Shown here piece after piece: positions 41,183 through 51,375 of a stretch of 64,000 nucleotides of DNA; positions within the stretch are counted from its first letter, which is position 1; every line of letters starts with the position of its first letter. The notes below the pieces were generated by a model that did not search any database, was not told the origin of the DNA, and was given only the letters and a program-made list of their open reading frames with translations. Where the stretch lies: the NCBI GenBank assembly GCA_019448385.1, contig JAGTXO010000070.1:62001-126000 (forward strand), written 5' to 3'. The translations under genes were made by a program, and so were the position numbers. Source of the stretch: Diacronema lutheri. Lineage: Eukaryota > Haptophyta > Pavlovophyceae > Pavlovales > Pavlovaceae.

Positions 41183-44100
41183 GCGAAGAGGAGGGGAGGG
41201 GAGGGGGAAGGCGAGGGGGGGAATGAAAGAAGGGGGGGGGGGGGGGGGGAGGGGGGGGGGTCTCAGCCATCTGATCGGCAGCAGCTGCTCGACGCGGCCG
41301 CACGCGCGCGCCGCTCCAGCGCCGCCTCTCGCCGCGCTGCTTCCCCCCCCCCCCCCCCCCCCCCCCCCCTTCCCCCTCTTCTCCCCTACCGCTCACCATG
41401 GCGAGAAGACGCTCGGCGGTGCGCGCTGCGCCCGGCGAGACGAGCGACATGGCGCCGAGGACGACGCGCGGCCCGACGCTCTTGGCGATCACGATGAGCG
41501 CGGCGAAGGAGAAGGCGGCAATCGAGAGCAGTTGCACCACAAACGAGGGCATCAGGAATGAGGGCCTGAAGGGGAGGGGGGGGGGGGGGGGGGGGGGGTG
41601 CAGATTATGGAAGGGAGGGGGAAGGGGGGGGGGGGGGGGGGGGGAGGAGGAGGATGGTGTGCAGATTATGGAAGGGGAAGGGGGGGGGGGGGGGTAAGCT
41701 ATGGGGGGGGGGGGGGGGGGGGGGGGAGGGGGGAGGGGGTGCAGATTATGGAAGGGAGGGGGAAGGGGGGGGGGGGGGGGAGGAGGATGGTGTGCAGATT
41801 ATGGAAGGGGAAGGGGGGGGGGGGGGGGGGGGGGGGGGGGAGGAGGGGAAGGCACCGGGCGAGACGCGCGCGCACATCAAGTTGAGCAGCTCGCGCAGCA
41901 GCACAAAGCCGACGAGCGCAAGCATCCATAAGGGCGCACGCGCCTTGGGCGTGAGCGCCTGCTGCGCCTGCGTCGCGCCGAGGTAGGCGGAGCGCGCCTC
42001 GAGGATCAGGTTCTGCAGCAGCCCAACCTTGGTCGCCTCGTCAACGAGCGTCACTTCCGGGAACTTTCCGTCGGCGGGCAACGCGCTCATCAGCTCGAGC
42101 AGCTTGCGCGCGCCGTCCTGCGCGGCGGTGCACGCCGCGTTCACATCGTCCGTCCGCTGCCACACGCGCGGCAGGCCCGCCTCGTCCAACTTGAACGCGG
42201 CGTCGAACCGGCGTCGCATCTTGTCCTGCACGTGCTCCGCCTCCGCGCGCGCGGCGCGCACGACCGCCGCGCGCGACTCAGCGCCGAGCTCTGCGAGCGC
42301 GGCGGCGAGCGCGCGGTCTGGCACGCACAGCGTGCGCAGCTCGGCCGCCAGCTCGGCGCTCGCGTTGAGCAGCGCCGCCGCGCGGCCCTTTGCGATGCGC
42401 GCCCACATGTCGACGGGCGCCGCCTTGAGCAGCGCGAGCGCGCGCGGCTCGATGCGTTGCGCCAACGCCTCCTTCGCCTGCGCGAGCGTCGCGTCTGCCG
42501 CCTCGCGCCGCGCGGCCGCGTCGAGCCGCGCGAGGCGCTGACGCAACGTCGTTTCGCCCGCCGCGAGCACCGCGCCAAAGTCCCAGCCGCCGCGCGCGGC
42601 GGGCGCCGCGTCCTTTGCGATCGCCGCGTACGCCGACGCGGCCGCCGCCTCGGCGCTCAGCACGCGGTCTGCAAGCTCGAGGTCGCCCTTCTCCGCGGCC
42701 GCCGCAAGTGCCGCACCGTGCACGCGCTCCGCCCGTCGCACAGCCGCCTCAAGCTGCCGCTCGAGGACAGAGGACGCTGCCTCGGCGAGGCGCGCGCGCA
42801 CTTCGGGCCGTTTCGCGTCCGCCACGCGCCGCTCGTACAGCGCGGCAACGCGCTCGAATTTGCCGATCGACGCGTTGAGCAGCGCACCGAGCCGTGCGCC
42901 CAGATTTGCGACGGGCTCGCCGCCCGCGAGCAGCGCGCGCACGAGCGGACCGGTCGCGTTGCGCACGGCGCCGACGGCGGCGTCGGCCACCTCGGCGCAG
43001 CGGAAGCGGGCGAGCATTTCGCGTTGCGAGGGCAGGTCGAGGTCGCGCTCGGCGCAGATCGTGCCCCATACTGACCTACGCGCACGATGGGGAGGGGGGG
43101 GGGGGGGGGGGAGGGTTGCGTCGAGTGCACTGCGCGCGCGTGCGGTTTAAACAAGAGCGGGACGGCAACAGAAAGCGGGACGCGCACGGCTCGCGCGAGG
43201 CGCGCGCGCCTGGTGAACGGTTCAAAGCCGTCGGCGGGCACGGCGGGCACCTCGGCCGCGCGCCACTCGAGGAGCGGCCTGAGCGCGCCCGCCTCGGCCT
43301 CCCATTGGCTGCGCTCGAGCTCGTAATGCGGAAGCGATGCGATTTGAATATCAAAATGCTCGTCCAGGCTGCTGCTCGTAAGCAAAGCGGGTTTGGGCAC
43401 CTCCGCCCAGATAGCCGCCAAATCCGCACGCACCATTTCCTCGAGCGCGGCCAGGGGCGTCACCTGCCGCACGTGGTCCCTACACAGGAAGACCAATCGC
43501 CGCTTGCCCGCGCCAAAGAGCCTCAGATGCACCTCGATGATCGTGCTGTTTTCATACGCGGCGGCGGCAGCCGAGGGCGACGCGCGGCGCGCGCACGCAC
43601 CGCACCGGCCGGCGCGCGGCGCGCTCTCGTCGGCGCGAGGGCGGCGCGCGCGCACGGCCACGGCGCCGCGCGGCTGGCGCCGCGCCGGCGTCGCCCTCGC
43701 GCCGACGCGCGCGACGCGCGCACCGGAGAAGGTGCAGGTTGGCGGCGTTGTAACGGCCGAGGTCGTGGACCCACAGGTTGATGACGAGCGTGTCGCTCAC
43801 CGCGAGCGCGAACAGCGCGCTCTGCCGCTCGAAGGACTTTGAGTCCTCGCCGCCCTCGCGCGAGTCGGTGCCCTGCATGTCGAGGACGACGACGTCGCAC
43901 GCCTTCGCCTTGCCGACCCACGCGCCCTTGGTGGTCTGCGAGCGGCCGCGCGCGGCGTCCATCACGTCGAAGCGCGTGCCGAACAGCGCGTTCAGCAGCG
44001 TCGACTTGCCCGACGACTGCGGGCCGAGCACCGAGACGACCGAGTAGCGCGCGTCGCGTCGCATCCCGTGTGACGCGAGGTACTTGGAGAGCGACGCGTT

Positions 44101-44433
44101 TGTGTACCCGCCGTGCTCGTCGAGCAGCTGGATGAGCTGGCCGTCGTCCGCACCGCCACGCAGCGCGCGCACCCTCCCGCCCGCCCAGCGCACCTCGCCC
44201 TCGCCGTCCGCGCCCGTGCACGCGTCAACGTCGCCAAACGTGGACGCGCACGCGGCCGTCGCGACGTCGTGCGCCGGCGGGCGCGCCGAGAGGCGCGGCG
44301 GCGCGGGCGAGGCGAGGCGGCTGAAGACCAGACGCGAAGCTGCGCCGCGCGCGCTGTGCTCGCGCCGCGACTCGGCCCTCGCCCCGCCGCACGCCGCGGA
44401 CGCGGCGAGCGCGAGCAGCCACGTGTGCGCCAT
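40943..44433 (-). CDS. SEY1: RHD3/Sey1-type dynamin-like GTPase (ER fusion)
   Basis: Large GTPase that fuses ER tubules. Exons fitted in phase: 44433-43724, 43545-43219 (or to 43210 with a GC-AG intron), 43075-41876, 41565-41397, then tentatively 41336-41304 and 41128-40943; about 874 residues. Exon 1 has [16 protein letters not shown] (P-loop, 137-152), [18 protein letters not shown] (G3) and [15 protein letters not shown] (G4). The join to exon 2 gives [16 protein letters not shown]. Exon 3 opens [19 protein letters not shown], the family motif, followed by the helical stalk. The end of exon 3 and exon 4 form the paired membrane hairpin ([19 protein letters not shown] and [20 protein letters not shown]). 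The tail is hydrophilic. The introns around exons 4-6 are built of G tracts (C tracts on the coding strand). Confidence 0.87.
41147..41850. repeat. G-tract array in introns of the RHD3-like gene
   Basis: At least eight G runs, some over 20 long, are separated by short units such as aggaggatggtgtgcagattatgg and gaagggagggggaag, which recur two to four times (41598-41850). They fall in the introns between exons 3-4, 4-5 and 5-6. On the coding strand these are long C tracts. The structure is a GC-only minisatellite with homopolymer expansion; run lengths in the assembly may be inaccurate. Confidence 0.8.
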
Positions 44434-44606
44434 GGAGGTGCGCCGCGAGGGAAACCTTTTACCTTTCTAGTCTGAGAAGACGCGTATGGACTATGGAGGG
44501 GTGTCTCAAGTGAGGCGCGGCGGACACTCTCAACTCGCAGTCGCAAAGTCGACAGGTCCGGCGCGGTCCTGCCCTCCTCCAAGCGAGCCCCATGCAAACT
44601 GACGCT

Positions 44607-47600
44607 TCACGCTGCGATCGGCTGCGACGCCGCGCGCGACATGCCGCTTCCCGCGCCTTCTGCTGCCAGACTCACCGCTCCATGCGGCGAACCCGCCAAG
44701 CCGCCGGCCCTCTGCTTCTCGGCGACGACGCTCGCGACGAGAGCGCGCACCTGCCCCTTGATCTCCTTGCGCTCCATGCCGAGCGCTACGGCGAGGTGCG
44801 CGAGCAGCGGCTTGAAGGTGACCGCCCAGCCGTGCTCGTCGATGTACGCCACCAGCTGCACCAGCCCCCAAGAGGTGAGCGGAGCGAGGGAGGGATGGGA
44901 GGGATGGGAGGGATGGGAGGGATGGGAGGGATGGGAGGGATGGGAGGGATGGGAGGGATGGGAGGGATGGGAGGGATGGGAGGGATGGGAGGGATGGGAG
45001 GGATGGGAGGGATAGGAGGGATGGGAGGGGGGGGAGAAGGGGGTTAGCGGCGTGCTGGCGTGCGCGCGTGGAGCGAGCGGTCGTGTGCCGCGTCGCGCGG
45101 GGCGCATGCGCGCGACAGAGAGCTGCCCGCAGCGCCGTGCGCGCCCCCCGCTTCGCTTTGCTTCGCTTTGCTTCGCTTCGCGCCCGCGAGCGGCGCACGG
45201 CTCTGGCACGCTGGGACGCTGGGACGCGGGGACGCAGGGACGCACCTCAGCGCGCAGCCTGCGCTCGAGCGCAGTCCGCTCATCGCGCGTGTCGTCAGCT
45301 GAGCCCTCCGCGCAGGCAGGCGCCGCGTGTGCGCGCGGTTCTGAGTAGTAGCGCGGTGCAGCGCCCCGCTGCCCCTCGCCGCCGGCCCCCGCGCCACCGC
45401 CGCCTGCGCCCGCCGGCTCGGACGCGCGCGGCGTGTGCGTGGGCGCGCGCGCCACAGCCTCGTCGCCACCGGCGGCGCTCGGCGGCGGTTGCGGCCGTTT
45501 CATCGGCTGCTGCACGTCGCGCGGCGAAGCCATGCGCTCCGTGGCTGCCGCAACGGGCGCGGGCTTCGACTCGGGCCGTGCGGAGGATGCACGCGGCGGC
45601 TCGACTGGCTCAACCAGCTCGTCCGGCTCGTCCGGCTCGTCCGGCTCAACCAGCTCGTCCGGCTCGTCCGGCTCGACCCGCTCGTCCGGCTCCGGTGATT
45701 GCGGCGACGGTGATGCCATGCCCGGATGCGACGGCAATGGCGGCGGCTGCGGCGGCGGCACCAGCGGCTGGCGCCAATCGTCGCCACCGCCGCCATCGCC
45801 GTCGCCATCGTGCCCGTCTTGGACAAGGTCGAGGCTCACACGCCGCACCCGCCTGCGCGCCGGCCTGCGCACCGCCTCTCCGTCCTCGTCGCTGTCGGCC
45901 GCGGGCTCGGCGTTCGCGCCCGCCTCGGCGTGCGCGCGCGCCGATAGCGCGCGCGTCGCCGCCTCGCGCGCCGCCGTCGCCGCGGCGGGTGCGGCCGTTG
46001 GCGTCTCGCCCGCGCCGTTGGTCCCACTGCCGCGCGCGCGCGCCGCGTTGGTCACGCGCGGCGTGTGCGCGCTCGCCTCGAGATTGGGCGCGAGGCCGTG
46101 CGCGCGCGCGAACGGTTCGAGCAGCTGCGCGTAGCTGGGTGCCGGTCGCAGCAGCCGGTACCACGCGTGCTTGGTCCGTGCAAAGAGTGCGCGCACGTCG
46201 CCACCGTCGCCGCTCGCGGTGGCGGCGTCGAGCGCGGGCACAGTTCGAATCCGCAGCTCACGCACACGGCGGAGCTCGACGGGCACCAAGCTCTCGCCGC
46301 GCTCGTCCGCCGCCCAGCCCGTCATGTATAAATGATCGGCGTGCTGATGCACGCCACCATCCCCAGCGGCCACCGAGCCGCCCGCGGAGGCGCGACCGGC
46401 AAGCAAGGCGTGCGAGCGCACGGCGAGTGCGTCCATCGCCACGGCTCGGCCCGCCGCATTGTAGAGCACGAAACGAGCGAGGCAGAACGTGCGGCGCGTG
46501 TCGCCCGCGCCCGCGCCGCGCGCGTCGGCCGCGCCGAGCGCAACGGGCGGCCGGCCGCGGCTGCCTTCGAGTCCGGGCAGCGGGTCCGGCGTCGACGTGA
46601 GCTCGCTCTCTGCGATGCCGCGCTCCGCGGGTGGCATGCCGTCGACGGCAAAGGCGAGCGCACCGCTCGGCGCCGCCATCGTGCCGCCGTGCGGCGCGCG
46701 CGCGGCCGCGGCGGGATCGCCTGTGCGCTGTGCGCTACCCTGCGCCTTCTCTGGCGCGGCGGCGGCCGGCTGAAGCGGCGGCGGTGGCGACGACGGCGGT
46801 GGCGACGACGGCGGTGACGACGACGGCGGCGGCTGTGGCTGCGGCTGCTCGACGGCCGTGCGCTTGCGCGGAGGCGCGCGGCCGCGCTGCGATGCCGCGC
46901 CCGCCCGACCGGTGTGGCGCGCCGTGTCGCGTTCGGCGTGGCTCTGCTCGGTGCCACGGCCGCCGCCGCCATCGTCGTCGTCGTCATCGTCGTCGTCATC
47001 GATGATCACGGCCGGCTTGCGCGCAGCCTTGGGCGCGGGCTGCGCGCGCGCCGCGCTCGGTGGCCGCTTTCGCCCGCCTTTGCCACTCGCAGGCGCGACG
47101 TGCACGTCCGGTCCGGTCGGCGAGCCGTCGGCGGCGGCAAGCTCGGCCGCGCCGGCTCTCGTGGCCTCGACAAGCTGCGCGCGCAGCTGTGCCGCCTCGC
47201 ATTTCGCCGCAACGAGCTCACGGGCGGCCACCGCCGCGCAGTCCGCCGCCTGCGCGCGCATCTCCGCCTCGCGATCGCGCAGGACGCGCGCCGCCGACGC
47301 CGCGTGTGCCGCGAGCTCGGCGGCGTGTGCCGCGCGCAGCCCGTCAAGCTGCGCGCTGAGCACACCCACCCGCCCGTCGGACATCTGCGCGCGCTCCGCA
47401 CTCGTGCGCTCGCGCGCACGCGCGAGCGCGAGCTCGCTGCGCGCGCCGTCTCTCTCCGCGAGCGTGGCGTCTCTCTCCGCGAGCGCGCCGTCTCTCTCCG
47501 CGAGCGTGGCCGCGAGCCGCGCACGCAATGCGGGCAGCTCCGAATTGACGAGTTCCTGCTCGGCGAACGCGCGCACAAACCTGCGCGCGCGCGCGCGCGG

Positions 47601-47735
47601 GGGCGGGCGCGCGCGCGGGGGCGGGCGGGCGGGCGGCGCGGGCGGGCGGGCGGCGCGGCGGGCGCGTCGCGCGGTGAGCGGGCAGCCGACAGCGGCCGCG
47701 CATCCGACGAAACAGGCGCGCATCCGACGAAACAC
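44607..47735 (-). CDS. RFTS (DNMT1 replication-foci) domain protein
   Basis: Two exons, 47735-45246 and 44855-44607, joined in phase 0 across a 390-bp minisatellite intron (GTGCGTCC...GGTGCAG), about 912 residues. The N-terminal 50 residues are Arg/Pro-rich and the true start may be further in. A coiled coil follows to about residue 190, then acidic and basic disordered stretches. Residues about 415-540 resemble the replication-foci targeting domain of DNMT1-type methyltransferases: ARFVLYNAAGRAVAMDALAV, a Gly/Ala loop, VPVELRRVRELRIRTV and TKHAWYRLLRPAPSYAQLLE. No methyltransferase motif is present. The final exon reads LVAYIDEHGWAVTFKPLLAH and a helical end. A chromatin reader or adaptor role is possible; function is unproven. 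Confidence 0.62.
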   Translation of the reverse strand: MFRRMRACFVGCAAAVGCPLTARRARRAARPPAPPARPPPRARPPPRARARRFVRAFAEQELVNSELPALRARLAATLAERDGALAERDATLAERDGARSELALARARERTSAERAQMSDGRVGVLSAQLDGLRAAHAAELAAHAASAARVLRDREAEMRAQAADCAAVAARELVAAKCEAAQLRAQLVEATRAGAAELAAADGSPTGPDVHVAPASGKGGRKRPPSAARAQPAPKAARKPAVIIDDDDDDDDDDGGGGRGTEQSHAERDTARHTGRAGAASQRGRAPPRKRTAVEQPQPQPPPSSSPPSSPPPSSPPPPLQPAAAAPEKAQGSAQRTGDPAAAARAPHGGTMAAPSGALAFAVDGMPPAERGIAESELTSTPDPLPGLEGSRGRPPVALGAADARGAGAGDTRRTFCLARFVLYNAAGRAVAMDALAVRSHALLAGRASAGGSVAAGDGGVHQHADHLYMTGWAADERGESLVPVELRRVRELRIRTVPALDAATASGDGGDVRALFARTKHAWYRLLRPAPSYAQLLEPFARAHGLAPNLEASAHTPRVTNAARARGSGTNGAGETPTAAPAAATAAREAATRALSARAHAEAGANAEPAADSDEDGEAVRRPARRRVRRVSLDLVQDGHDGDGDGGGGDDWRQPLVPPPQPPPLPSHPGMASPSPQSPEPDERVEPDEPDELVEPDEPDEPDELVEPVEPPRASSARPESKPAPVAAATERMASPRDVQQPMKRPQPPPSAAGGDEAVARAPTHTPRASEPAGAGGGGAGAGGEGQRGAAPRYYSEPRAHAAPACAEGSADDTRDERTALERRLRAEVRPCVPASQRPSVPEPCAARGREAKQSEAKRSGGRARRCGQLSVARMRPARRGTRPLAPRAHASTPLTPFSPPSHPSYPSHPSHPSHPSHPSHPSHPSHPSHPSHPSHPSHPSHPSHPSLAPLTSWGLVQLVAYIDEHGWAVTFKPLLAHLAVALGMERKEIKGQVRALVASVVAEKQRAGGLAGSPHGAVSLAAEGAGSGMSRAASQPIAA
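44884..45032. repeat. GGGATGGGAG minisatellite in an intron
   Basis: A tandem array of a 10-base unit (gggatgggag and close variants), about 15 copies. It lies wholly within the intron of the RFTS-domain gene near its 3' splice site. Read through, it would encode a Ser-His-Pro repeat, which is the reason for an artificially long frame here. Confidence 0.85.
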
Positions 47736-47809
47736 CGCCTAGGGCACAGGAGGAACAAAGGTGGAGACGGGAGGCGGGATACGCACGGCGCTGTGCGGTG
47801 ACGGTGGCG

Positions 47810-48892
47810 TCACGGCGCGCACGGGTTGGTGCGTAACGCCTCTCGAGCGGCAGCGCGCTGCACGTCAATGTCCGCGCGCGCCGCCTCGTTCGCGGCGCGC
47901 GCCGCCTCCTCCTCGGCGGCGAGCCTGAGCATGTTGATGCGCACAATCCGCGAGACGAGCTGATGCTTGTTGCCGGTCACGGGCAGGCCGAGGGTGGCGC
48001 AGTGCGACTTGAGAGCGCTCAATCCGAGCCTCATCAGCTGCGCATACTCCGCGCACGGCTCAGCGGGCGGCGGCGGCTGCGCCTGCGCCTGCGCCTGCGC
48101 GCGCGCGTGCAGCTCCGCATGCTGCCGCCGAACAAATGCCTCGCGCTGCCGCCTTATTTCCGCCTCAGCTGCGACCCTTTCCGCCTCAACTCTGTCGCGC
48201 TCGGCTCGGGCGGCCGCGGCGTCGAGCTGAGCAAGAAGCGCGCCATGGGCCGCGCGGCTCGTCGGGTCGGTGAGGATGGCGCGCGACTCGGCGAGCGCCT
48301 TGAAGGCATCGGTCGCGCGCGCGTCCGCGCACTTGTCCGGGTGGCACAGCATCGACAAGCGCCGATACTGCTTGTCGACGTCAGCGACGGGCGCGTCGCG
48401 CGCGAGCCCGAGCTGCGCGTAGCGGTCGAGGCCACCGTTCAGGAGGCGGGCGATGGCGACGGAGGCCTCGGTGATGCAATCGTCGAGCCCGCGCGCGCCC
48501 GCGCCCGACGCCTGCCGCTGCGGCTGCGGCTGCGGCGCGCGCGGCGGCGCCTGCGCGTGAGGCGCGTCCGGCGGCACGTTCTCGTCCGGCAGACCGTGCG
48601 CGCCGGCGGACGCGCCCGGGCGCGGCGCGAAGCCGGCGGGGTTGGCGCCCGGCGTGGCGCGCGGCGCATCGGGAAACGGCGAGTCCGCCTCGCGCGCGCC
48701 GCCGTTCGCCGCCTCCGCCTCCTGCTCGGCGCGAATGCCGGATTCGAACGCGTCAAAGTCCGCACCGAGGTCCGCGCAGAGGGAGCGCGCCTTGCGCGCG
48801 AGCTTGGCGGCGCGGCCGAGGTCGCAGCGCGCGCGCGCGTCGCGCGCGAGCTCAAACGCCCGCTGCGCCTCCTCGCGGTTCGCCGCGCTCAT
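47810..48892 (-). CDS. J-domain (DnaJ-like) protein with SAP motif
   Basis: HSP70 co-chaperone type protein. ATG 48892 (start MSAANREEAQRAFELARDAR) to TGA at 47810, 360 residues, one exon. The N-terminal 45 residues resemble the helical 'EEA.RCL.IA....GD...A.+...KA..L' start of DNAJB12/14-like proteins. A Pro/Ala linker follows, then the J domain at about 156-218 with DRYAQLGLARDAPVADVDKQ and the catalytic HPDK near 184. A charged helix comes next, then a SAP-like helix pair at about 287-320 (LMRLGLSALKSHCATLGLPV and GNKHQLVSRIVR), which in other proteins binds nucleic acid. A longer frame to 49189 exists but would run into the promoter of the divergent membrane-protein gene. No transmembrane span is seen. 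Confidence 0.8.
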   Translation of the reverse strand: MSAANREEAQRAFELARDARARCDLGRAAKLARKARSLCADLGADFDAFESGIRAEQEAEAANGGAREADSPFPDAPRATPGANPAGFAPRPGASAGAHGLPDENVPPDAPHAQAPPRAPQPQPQRQASGAGARGLDDCITEASVAIARLLNGGLDRYAQLGLARDAPVADVDKQYRRLSMLCHPDKCADARATDAFKALAESRAILTDPTSRAAHGALLAQLDAAAARAERDRVEAERVAAEAEIRRQREAFVRRQHAELHARAQAQAQAQPPPPAEPCAEYAQLMRLGLSALKSHCATLGLPVTGNKHQLVSRIVRINMLRLAAEEEAARAANEAARADIDVQRAAAREALRTNPCAP

Positions 48893-49048
48893 CCGCACCC
48901 GCGCGCGACGCCCGTGTGGTGCTCGAGGTGGGGTCGAGTTGAGCCCAGTCGCTCCCTTCCCGCCCCTGTTGGACCCGCCCCGACACACTCGCATTTCCAC
49001 CGGTCGTCCGACTGTACGCGTCCATCGGCGCTCAACTTTGAAGTTGCC

Positions 49049-50711
49049 ATGAGCGGCTTGGTGAGCCGCGCGAGGGAGGCGGGGAGCAAGGTGGCGTCCC
49101 TCGGCTCGAAGGCCAAGGAGCAGGTGATCTCGATCGAGCAGCGCGCACAGCAGGTCGCCCTCGAGAAGGCGCGTCTCGCCCAGGACCACGCGCGCACGGT
49201 GACGCGCAACCGGATGCGGTCCGTCGCCGAGCGCTCGGTCGACTGGGCGATCAACCGTTCAGCGGCGACGTTCCGCGCGTCGCTCGTGGAGGAGAGCGCG
49301 CCGCGGGTCATCCGCGACTTGGCGCACAGCGTCTTTGATGCGCTCTGGCCCGACGTCGCGTTCGAGATCAAAGAGAACGTGCTCGTCTCGATCCACGAGA
49401 GCATCGACGGCTACGCGCCCGCGTGGCAGGTGCGCAGCCGCCGGCGCGCGCGCGCGCGCGCGCGCCCACCGCGCGCGCGCGCGCGCGCCCACCTCGGCGC
49501 GCGCGCCGCTTGCGCCGCCGCCCGCCCGCGCGCAGGAGCCGGCCAAGGTGGGCGGTTTGCGCGCAGTGCGCGCGTGGTTCCTCTACTCGTTCCAGCCCTT
49601 CGACGCGAGCGGCTTCCGGCAGTTGCGCTGGCCCTCGTACTGGCTGCTGCTCGCGTGGTCCGCGTGCCCCTATTACGGCGCGCAAGGCGTCTTCTGGCTC
49701 GTCAGTGCGTGCCGCTCTGCCGCCCCTCCACCCTGCCGCCCCTCCGCTCTGCCGCGTCGCGCCGGCTGGCGACGCGCGCGCCGCGCGCTGCGCTGACCGG
49801 CCGTGCCCGCGCCTCCGCGCGCAGTGTTCGTGCTGATGGACCGGTCGGACGAGTACACGCTCGTCAACTTTGCGCTCTCGTTCAAGGCGCTGCAGTTCGT
49901 CACTTTGGGCTTCGCCGGCCTGCTCGTCGGCTGTGCAACATACCACCTCTGCCTGACTGCGGACATTCATCGCATCTCGTGCGACACTGACGGGCCCGGC
50001 CAGCAGCGCGACTTCTTCTTCCAGTTCGGCGCCTTCTGGCTGCAGTCGACGCTCGTCTGGGCCGCCTTCCTCCTCCTCCCATACTCGGCGCGATACGCCG
50101 GTTCGCAGGCACATGCCATCGACGAGGCGGCGGCGGTGGGCACGCTCGAGGACGTGACAGCGGACGCGAACGGCGCGCTGCCGCCGCAGCCGGCGGCGAA
50201 CACGACCTACCGCGAGGACGCGGGCGGCTACCTGCGCCGCATGGTCGTGTACGACGTGCTCTGCTTCGCGCTCGTCAGCGCGTGGGTGTGTGCGTACGGT
50301 GCGTACGCCGGGGCGCTGACCGCCGGCGGCCAGACGCACTGGCAGTTCCGCGCGACGTGCTTCTTCGCCAAGACGGTGTACGGGCTGCTCTCCTTCCCGT
50401 TCATCCCCTTCGTCCTGCCGCCCTTCAACTCGATCCTCACGCACGCCAAGCCCACCGCGTACGACCAGGCCGGCACCGCCGTGCCGCTGCTCTCCGCGCG
50501 CGAGCGCGCGGAGAAGGAGCGGGTCGAGCGCGGCGAGCCGGCGCGCCCGCCACCAAAGCCGGGCGTCTACGCCAACGTGAAGTCTGGGCTCGCGCACGCG
50601 GGCGGCGCGCTCAAGGGCGCGGGCAGTGCCGCGCGCAACCGTGCGCTCGGGATGCGCGGGCGCGGGCAGCGCGCCGCCGAGGCGGAGATCCCCGTCGACG
50701 CGATGCTGTGA
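49049..50711 (+). CDS. conserved multipass membrane protein, function unknown
   Basis: Three exons fit exactly: 49049-49429, 49536-49704 and 49825-50711 (introns GTGCGCAG...CGCAG of 106 bp and GTGCGTG...GCGCAG of 120 bp, the second splitting an ATG codon), 478 residues. The N-terminal 127 residues are amphipathic and soluble (SRAREAGSKVASLGSKAKEQ, FEIKENVLVSIHESIDG). Exon 2 has AVRAWFLYSFQPFDASGFRQ and the first spans. Exon 3 has MFVLMDRSDEYTLVNFALSF, FVTLGFAGLLVGCATYHL, FGAFWLQSTLVWAAFLLLPY, VVYDVLCFALVSAWVCAYGA and a span near LLSFPFIPFVLPPF, so about six helices and a basic tail. I recall no function for such a family. The three-way splice fit makes the gene model strong. Confidence 0.8.
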
Positions 50712-50801
50712 GGGCCGGTCGCGCCGGATGAAGTGCCGTGGGCAGATCCCCGTCGACGGGATGCTGTGAGGGCCGGTCGCGCCGGATGAAGAGCCGTGGG
50801 C
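50686..50801. repeat. 58-bp tandem duplication covering a stop codon
   Basis: The segment starting AGATCCCCGTCGACG is present twice in tandem (50686-50743 and 50744-50801) with three or so changes. The first unit contains the last codons and TGA of the membrane protein gene, so the second is a copy of gene end plus trailer. Confidence 0.8.
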
Positions 50802-50905
50802 ACCTCGCATCTGTGTGCGCCGGGGCGCACGTCTGTCTGGTCCTGACGAGTGGGCGCGGGAATCGAGAGATCAGGCCGTTTTCAATTTTCAAAACTTGAC
50901 ATCGC

Positions 50906-51333
50906 CTACAGCGAGGCCCCGTGACCATATGGGCCTCTCTCCCCTGGCCGCGCGCACTCGGACGCACCGCCGCCCGCTGCCGCCGTGCGCGCAGCCGCCA
51001 CGCCGCCACCCGCGAGCGCGGCCCGGGCGCTCGCTCCCCGATGCCCAAGCGCACCGCCGCCTGCGCCGCGCCAACCGCCGCACGCGTCGCCCTCCACGCT
51101 GCGCGCGACCGCCCCAACAGCCGCGCCCGCCGCCGCGCCGTGCGCCCTGCCGGGCGGCGCGCCGCGCGCCCACGCGCCGCCCGGAGATGACGAAGACGGC
51201 GACGAGTGCGGCGACGCCGCGCACGACCAGCGCGCGCTCGCGCTGCCCGCGCACGGCTGCAGCGGCACCGGCGGCGGCGGCGGCAGCGCGCGCACGCCCG
51301 CGCCCACCTCTGCGTCCACCTCTGCGCCTGCCT

Positions 51334-51375
<42 letters not shown>

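Noticed and set aside
44884-45032. Ser-His-Pro repeat protein segment
   Set aside because: The array lies between good splice sites in phase 0, and the last exon reads naturally after removal.
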